Below, piece by piece: positions 30,972-35,740 of a DNA stretch of 35,740 nucleotides. Position numbers and translations under genes: made by a program. Location: NCBI GenBank assembly GCA_016929495.1, contig JAFGIS010000634.1:1-35740 (forward strand), written 5' to 3'. The notes under the pieces were generated by a model that did no database searches, was not told the origin of the DNA, and saw nothing but the letters and a program-made list of their open reading frames with translations. This DNA is from Polyangiaceae bacterium. GTDB lineage: Bacteria > Myxococcota_A > Polyangia > Polyangiales > Polyangiaceae. Each line of letters begins with the position of its first letter. Within the stretch, counting starts at the first letter, position 1.

Positions 30972-31919
30972 TCACCTCACCTGGACAGCGACCTTGCCGA
31001 CCACGCCCCCCGCCTCGGCCAGGGCAAACGCCTTGGCGGCATCGGCGAGCGAGTAGACATGCTCGACGATCGGCTTGACGCTGCCGTCCGCGAGCAGCCG
31101 TTCGAGCTCGGCATAGTCCTCTGGATGCCCCCGCATGTTGGCCAAGTACGCGCGCCCTACGGGCAGGACCGACGAGGCGAAATCGCGGAAGATCAACGCC
31201 GGAGTCGGAAGGGTGCTGGCGTAGGCCCCAGTGGGCTCGAGAACCCGAGACGCCCGCGAATAGCCCGCGCTCGCATGCGCGTCCAAAACGAGGTCGTACC
31301 GATCCTCCAGGGTGGTGAAGTCTTGCGACTGGTAGTCGAGGACCGTGTGCGCCCCAAGCTCCCGTGCGCGCTCCAGATTGCGAGCGCTGCACACCGCCGT
31401 CACGGTCGCGCCTCGCGCCCGTGCCATCTGAACCGCGAAATGCCCCACCCCGCCCGTGGCCCCGTTGACGAGCACACGCTGGGCCGCGCGCTCGCCGGCA
31501 AGGCGCAACCCATTGAGCGCCGTGAGCGCCGCGACCGGCAGGGCCGCAGCCTCTACGAACCCGAGACCGTCAGGCATGCGACGCAGTCGATTCACTGGGG
31601 CGTTGACGTACTCGGCGTGAGCGCCAGCGTGGCCGAGCATGGTCACGACGATGCCGTAGACGCGGTCGCCGACTCTGAAGGAGCTCACCCCCTTGCCGAC
31701 CTCGTCCACGACGCCCGCGAAATCGGTCCCCAAGGGACGGGGCAGGTGCTGCCCCGGGAGCCAGCGAACCATTCCAACCCGGACTTTCCAGTCCACCGGG
31801 TTGATCGAGCTCGCTTGCACGGCGACCCGAACCTCGCCGCGACCCGGATGCGGATCGGGCAGGTCGCCGTGGCGCATGACGTCGGGGCCGCCCCAGGCGG
31901 TGGCGTAGAAGGCTTGCAT
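30972..31919 (-). CDS. Medium-chain NAD(P)-dependent oxidoreductase (quinone reductase-like)
   Basis: 315 residues from ATG at 31919 (MQAFYATAWGGPDVMRHGDL); the open frame continues upstream but without family homology. GroES-like N-terminal domain with SSINPVDWKVRVG and PLGTDFAGVVDEVG, then a Rossmann domain with VNGATGGVGHFAVQMARARG. No structural zinc cysteines are seen, placing it with zinc-free quinone oxidoreductases (QOR, RTN4IP1-like) that reduce quinones or enones with NADPH. The gene stands alone, divergent from the NACHT gene; no regulatory site was found. Confidence 0.86.
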   Translation of the reverse strand: MQAFYATAWGGPDVMRHGDLPDPHPGRGEVRVAVQASSINPVDWKVRVGMVRWLPGQHLPRPLGTDFAGVVDEVGKGVSSFRVGDRVYGIVVTMLGHAGAHAEYVNAPVNRLRRMPDGLGFVEAAALPVAALTALNGLRLAGERAAQRVLVNGATGGVGHFAVQMARARGATVTAVCSARNLERARELGAHTVLDYQSQDFTTLEDRYDLVLDAHASAGYSRASRVLEPTGAYASTLPTPALIFRDFASSVLPVGRAYLANMRGHPEDYAELERLLADGSVKPIVEHVYSLADAAKAFALAEAGGVVGKVAVQVR

Positions 31920-32154
31920 GCGCGGCAGGGTACAGGGGGTTGGGGGCGGGTTCCAGACGGGAGAACGGCTGTGTCCGGGTAGATCTCTGTTCGCGCGGTT
32001 CAGGGCGTGCAGGCGGCCGAAGTTGACCCGGCCTTGGGGACGGATCCGTGGGCACCGAATAGACAGGACGGGCGTCGCCGGAGTAGAGATACTGCGTGAC
32101 GATCCCACGCGAAGCGCGTGCGCATCCAGAGGGAAAGGGAGCTAGGGAGCGCAC

Positions 32155-33765
32155 ATGAGCGCGGCGAACACGGACCTGCGCTCGCTGCTGGCGCGCCTGT
32201 ACCCGGACCCAGACGAGGCACGGCGCGTGGTGAGCGATGCCGACCTCGATGGACGACACATCGATTTCTCGGGGAGCGCAGAGCTCGTATGGTTCCGGGT
32301 CTTGGCCGAGGCAGAGAAGCACGGGCCTGGTGCGCTGTATCGTCTGAGACAGGTCGCGTGGAAGGAGTACCCGGAGGCGCTCGAAGAGCCGGCCGCGCCG
32401 CCCCTGCGCCCCGAAGAGCCGCTCGGCAGCTATCTCGAGTGGGCGTGGCGGCACCATCGTGTGCTCCGCGTGCTCGGGTATCAGAACCGCGAGCGGATCC
32501 AGCTCACGCTCGACGACGTGTTCGTGGATCTCAGCGTGGAGGCCGGCCGTCCCCGTCCGGACCGCGAACCGTTGCGACGTCTCCATCATAGCGAGCATCC
32601 CGACGAAGCCGCTTTCGAGCAGTCCGAGCTCATGAACCTCGCGGACGCGCTGCGACTTGCCGAACGCAGGAGCAAGGCCGGGCTCGTGCTGCTCGGGGAT
32701 CCGGGCGCAGGCAAGACGACGCTTCTGAAGCACCTTCTATGTCGCGCCGTCGCCGAAGGCACCGAAGCCCTGGGCATGCCAAAGGGGCTGGTGCCGGTGT
32801 TGCTCAGGTTCAGTCAGCTCCGCACCGGGGCCGGGGGCAATCTGGCTGCGCGCGGTTTGCTCAAGGTGCTTCGGCGCGAGCTCAAGGCGCTGGGCTACGA
32901 GGCAGCGGGCCAACGACTCGGCCAAGGGGATCTGCCAGTCCTGTTCCTGCTCGACGGACTCGACGAAGTGCGGGACGAAGCGACGCGCGTCGATGTCTGC
33001 CACTGGCTCGACGACGAGGTGGCGCATTTTTCCGGATCGCGGTTCGTGGGCACCTGCCGTTTCGCGGCCTGGCAGCGCGAGGCGCGGCTACACAATCAGT
33101 TTCTGACTGCGCATGTTCAGTGGCTCGATCGCAACAAGGTGCGCGCCTTCGTCGAACGCTGGTACGTGGCCGTCGAAGTGGGTCAGGGCGGCACCGTCGA
33201 ACGGGCTCACGAGCGCGCCGCGTCACTGCTCGAGGCGCTGCTCGGCAGAGAGCGCGAGGCCGAATACCGCCTGCGCGAAATGACGCGCAACCCGCTCTTG
33301 CTCTCGGTCCTGTGCCTGGTGCATTACTCGGGCGATAGTCTGCCCGAGAGCCGAGCCAAGCTCTACGACGTGTGCATCTCGTTCCTGCTCGAGACCTGGG
33401 CTGGACAGCGCGAGGGACGGCCCGTGCTGCCCGACGCCGCCGCGCGGCAGGTGCTGCAACCCCTGGCCTGGGCCATGCACGAGCAGAGGACCAAGACGCT
33501 TTCTGCGCAGCGGGTACGCGCTGCGCTCGCCGAGCCCTTTGCTCAGGTCCAGGGGCTTGGCTTGAGCCTCGAGGAGTTTCTGCGCCGGGGGCCCCATGTT
33601 CTCCCGAACACGGTGAGGGAGGCAACTTGGGGGGGCGGGAAACGCGCTGCTTCGTCAGCAACTGCTGGTGGCGTCCCGCAAGACTTCCGTCGGCGGCAAG
33701 CCAGGCCGGAACGGCACGGGCACGATTCTGGAATCAAGCGAAACCGAAACTCTCAATGCCGGTAG
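32155..33765 (+). CDS. EAD1-NACHT STAND NTPase with a lost C-terminus
   Basis: 536 residues, with GGGAGC just ahead of the ATG. Residues about 8-75 (LRSLLARLYPDPDEARRVVS, IDFSGSAELVWFRVL, VAWKEYPE) match effector-associated domain 1, a Death-like adaptor of bacterial conflict systems. NACHT follows: Walker A GDPGAGKTT (181-189), Walker B LFLLDGLDE (263-271), then RFVGTCRFAAW and MTRNPLLLSVLCLVHY. Family members continue through a winged helix and a sensor/repeat region. Here homology stops near residue 475 (LSLEEFLRR) and about 60 residues of unrelated, low-complexity frame run to the stop. It is probably truncated by rearrangement; whether it works is open. Confidence 0.8.
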   Translation: MSAANTDLRSLLARLYPDPDEARRVVSDADLDGRHIDFSGSAELVWFRVLAEAEKHGPGALYRLRQVAWKEYPEALEEPAAPPLRPEEPLGSYLEWAWRHHRVLRVLGYQNRERIQLTLDDVFVDLSVEAGRPRPDREPLRRLHHSEHPDEAAFEQSELMNLADALRLAERRSKAGLVLLGDPGAGKTTLLKHLLCRAVAEGTEALGMPKGLVPVLLRFSQLRTGAGGNLAARGLLKVLRRELKALGYEAAGQRLGQGDLPVLFLLDGLDEVRDEATRVDVCHWLDDEVAHFSGSRFVGTCRFAAWQREARLHNQFLTAHVQWLDRNKVRAFVERWYVAVEVGQGGTVERAHERAASLLEALLGREREAEYRLREMTRNPLLLSVLCLVHYSGDSLPESRAKLYDVCISFLLETWAGQREGRPVLPDAAARQVLQPLAWAMHEQRTKTLSAQRVRAALAEPFAQVQGLGLSLEEFLRRGPHVLPNTVREATWGGGKRAASSATAGGVPQDFRRRQARPERHGHDSGIKRNRNSQCR

Positions 33766-34569
33766 CAAAGGCGGGTCGCGGCGCGGGAAGGCTGCCAAAG
33801 GAGCGTTTGCGCCGGTTCGAACGCATTGTGCACGAGCTGAGGGCTGACGCCGCGGTGCCCCGGACACCTTCTGACCGCGCCCCCAACGCTCGGACCCCGG
33901 GGCCGCCCAGAGCGGCCGGCGAACGCCACCCCGGCGAGGTCGGCGGGACGCATGCCAACGATGTGCCGATTTTTCAAGGACTTGTCGCTCCCAATACGGC
34001 CGGGTCGCTAGCCTGGACGGCGTTTTTCGGTCGCGAAACGCGCACAGAACGCAACCGGGCCGCGTTGGCCCATCGAAAAACGGCGCGACGACGCGTCGTA
34101 ACCGCATTGTTCGAACGCCCAGCGGCGCACCAACGCGTCCGTTCGCTCCTTGGCGTCCGCAAAACGCCCCTGCGGCTCGCCCGACAGCGCGTCTTGCCGT
34201 CGCAAAACGGCTGCAGAAGCAATGGCTGGCTCGTTTCGCGGACGAAAAACGCCGCGGCTTCGAACGAGCGCGCGCCGCCCGAAGCGTCGAGCGACCGCCA
34301 GGCCCGTGAGCGCGGCGGCGCTCGGCCGCAGCGCGCCGGCCGCAGGCGCTCGAGGCCGAGCGAGGCTCTGCGCGATACGGCGGCGTGCGGCGTGGGGCCC
34401 GGCTGGGCTCCGGCTGGGGCGTGCTGAACGGACCGGTTTGCGAGCGGTCTCGTGTGCAGGGGGTGCCGAGCGTCCTCGTCATTGACGATGGCGGGCCTCG
34501 CCCTCTACCATCGCTCGCGGCTCCACGGGGATCGGTCGGTGCTGCCCGGGGAGCTCGGATCCTGCGACG
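33766..34569. other. Gap with an inverted repeat and no gene
   Basis: 804 bases. Long open frames exist on both strands, but composition is Arg/Ala-rich in all of them and no domain is visible. The part 34010-34260 has AT-richer islands of the kind CGAAAAACG and GCAAAACGCC, and an imperfect 22-base inverted repeat. Together with the sudden end of NACHT homology near 33585, it looks like an insertion or rearrangement scar. Confidence 0.45.
34019..34253. repeat. Imperfect inverted repeat, possible small mobile element
   Basis: GGCGTTTTTCGGTCGCGAAA... (34019-34040) and its complement at 34232-34253 agree at 20 of 22 positions, with 191 bases between. Related GAAAAACGGCGCG and GCAAAACG motifs occur inside. 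No target-site duplication was verified. Confidence 0.4.
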
Positions 34570-35190
34570 GTGGCGCTCGCGCCGCCGGCGAGCGAGCTCG
34601 GCGCGAGCCTCAAAGCGCAATGGCACGTGCGGCTCGAGACCAGCGAGCGCGAAGTCATGACGGGCGCTCTGCTCGACCGCGCCGACTACGAGCTCGATCA
34701 AGCTTGTCGCACCGTCGAGCTCGAGGCGCTCGCACTGGTAGGCAAGGACCGAAGCGCGCCCGAGTACCGTGCCCTGTTCCCTGACGGGCTGGCGGTCCTG
34801 GTGGCCCTGAGAGGCACGGCGCAGGTGCGCAAGGTCGAGCAGATGGTCGGGACCATGCGCGAGCGTGCACCCGATCTCGGCGCCCGGCATGCCCAGACGC
34901 TCCTCGAGCTCGCGAGCAAGATGGTCGCTGCCGAGAAGACGGCCGCCGACGCGCATCAGGGTTACGCCGAGGCCTTTGCCAAAGAGCGGCTGCTGCGCTT
35001 CGATCTCGTCCGGCAGCTGCGGCGCAACGAAGGCGCGCTCACCACGGTCTATCCCGGCAATCGCGCGCTCGTCCGCTCGTTCTTCCCGCGCCGGCGCGTC
35101 CGCGCCGCGGTAGAGAGCGCGCCGCTGACCAACGAGCCCACGGCCGCGGCGGGTGCAGCTCCGCCAGCAAGCCCGACAGCAGGCGCGTAG
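34570..35190 (+). CDS. Helical protein of unknown function
   Basis: 206 residues from GTG at 34570, start uncertain. The body is alpha-helical and charged: LLDRADYELDQACRTVELEA, VLVALRGTAQVRKVEQMVGT, then KMVAAEKTAADAHQGYAEAF. A conserved-looking segment, ERLLRFDLVRQLRRNEGALT, precedes YPGNRALVRSFFPRRR, and the end is a Pro/Ala/Thr tail. No signal or membrane helix. I do not recognise the family; the composition suggests coiled-coil packing. It lies between the NACHT gene and a convergent TPR gene. Confidence 0.62.
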   Translation: MALAPPASELGASLKAQWHVRLETSEREVMTGALLDRADYELDQACRTVELEALALVGKDRSAPEYRALFPDGLAVLVALRGTAQVRKVEQMVGTMRERAPDLGARHAQTLLELASKMVAAEKTAADAHQGYAEAFAKERLLRFDLVRQLRRNEGALTTVYPGNRALVRSFFPRRRVRAAVESAPLTNEPTAAAGAAPPASPTAGA

Positions 35191-35263
35191 CCGAGGCGCA
35201 GAGAGACCGGAGACGGCACATGACGGCTCGCGGGGCCAGAGCGCCTCGTGGGCCGTCGTGTGT

Positions 35264-35740
35264 TTAGGGCTGACGCGGCTGTCCGGGGAGCTTGGCGAGG
35301 AGCTTGTCCAGATTGGCTCGACACTTGAGCGTGCGGGGGTGTTCTGGGCCGAGGCTGGCTTCGAAGATGCCGAGCGCGCGGCGATACAGCGGCTCGGCCT
35401 GCTCGGGCCGGTTCGTGTCCCTGAGCAGCGCGGCCAGGTTGTTGAGGTCGGTGGCCACGTTCGGGTGCTCCGGGCCCAGCGCCTTCTCGTCGATGCCGAG
35501 CGCACGGCGAAGGAGCGGCTCGGCCTGCTCGGGCCGGTTCGTGGCCGAGAGCAGGTTGGCCAGGTTGTTGAGGCCGAGAGCCACCTGCGGATGCTCCGGG
35601 CCGAGCGCCTTCTCCCAGATGCCGAGCGCCCGACGACAGAGCGGCTCGGCCTGCTCCGGCCGGTTCGTGTCCCTGAGCAGCGCGGCCAGGTTGTTGAGGT
35701 CGATGGCCACGTCCGGGTGCTCTGGGCCGTAGCTCTTCTC
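35264..35740 (-). CDS. TPR-repeat (kinesin light chain-like) protein, C-terminal part
   Basis: The frame stays open to the window edge, so the N-terminus lies beyond 35740; 158 residues are visible. Three full 42-residue TPR units plus the edge of a fourth (LNNLAALLRDTNRPEQAEPL, then RRALGIxEKALGPEHP) are nearly identical. The TPR_10/TPR_12 type is typical of the C-terminal sensor array of bacterial NB-ARC/NACHT STAND proteins and CHAT proteases. This gene may therefore be a second STAND-type protein facing the EAD1-NACHT locus; the upstream domain is needed to know. Confidence 0.85.
   Translation of the reverse strand, partial: EKSYGPEHPDVAIDLNNLAALLRDTNRPEQAEPLCRRALGIWEKALGPEHPQVALGLNNLANLLSATNRPEQAEPLLRRALGIDEKALGPEHPNVATDLNNLAALLRDTNRPEQAEPLYRRALGIFEASLGPEHPRTLKCRANLDKLLAKLPGQPRQP
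35310..35740 (-). repeat. 126-base tandem coding repeats
   Basis: The TPR units repeat with a 126-base period and little DNA divergence, including synonymous sites (e.g. GGCTCGGCCTGCTC recurs in each unit). This points to recent expansion or homogenisation. Confidence 0.75.

Noticed and set aside
33655-35505. Long open frame of 616 codons on the minus strand
   Set aside because: It is antisense to 34570-35190 and out of frame with the TPR gene; its Arg/Ser/Pro composition is that of a high-GC shadow frame.

Overview
This is a GC-rich bacterial window with tightly packed, often overlapping genes. The gene content suggests a flagellated member of the Myxococcota (Polyangia-like). The signs are a kinase-fold protein paired with a TPR/poly-proline membrane protein, a VWA lipoprotein with a 'MIDNSRSM' metal site, a Gly/Thr-repeat lipoprotein, a TIGR02147/DUF4423 regulator, and an EAD1-NACHT protein beside kinesin-light-chain-type TPR repeats. 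The phylum is inferred from style; no rRNA or tRNA is present to confirm it.

Layout. 1-5072 is the end of a flagellar operon: fliI (partial), fliJ, a short fliK-like gene, flgD, flgE, fliL and fliM, several coupled by 4-base ATGA overlaps. 5392-5784 is a glycine-rich RRM RNA-binding protein, converging on a large VWA lipoprotein (5982-8438, minus). 8961-12010 holds a membrane-anchored pseudokinase followed by a TPR/poly-proline protein. 12105-15090 holds an M24 peptidase, a small lipoprotein and a TIGR02147 regulator with a candidate operator. 15238-20269 is a minus-strand block: argD, argF, a P-type-ATPase-like protein lacking its catalytic residues, and a Fur-family regulator.

20521-24735 is an accessory island. 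It holds a frameshifted DUF4143 ATPase remnant, a Phd/PIN toxin-antitoxin pair with an unusual promoter, RHS and transposase remnants, and a ParE-type toxin-antitoxin pair bracketed by 38-base direct repeats. 24736-28405 returns to household genes: a repeat-rich lipoprotein, a plant/chlamydia-type enoyl-ACP reductase, glgC and an AmgK-like sugar kinase. 28656-30095 encodes an ECF sigma factor fused to a membrane segment; it converges on an unknown membrane-anchored protein, followed by a medium-chain oxidoreductase. The right end (32155-35740) is conflict-system territory: an EAD1-NACHT NTPase that loses its C-terminal part, a repeat-containing gap, an unknown helical protein, and the end of a TPR-repeat protein leaving the window.

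The most unusual items are the P-type ATPase homologue whose phosphorylated Asp, TGE loop, GDGxND motif and CPC motif are all replaced; the EAD1-NACHT locus; the toxin-antitoxin promoter built from two abutting 12-base palindromes; and several families of short palindromic or dispersed repeats, one of which sits directly after stop codons. No CRISPR array, tRNA, rRNA or complete insertion sequence was seen.
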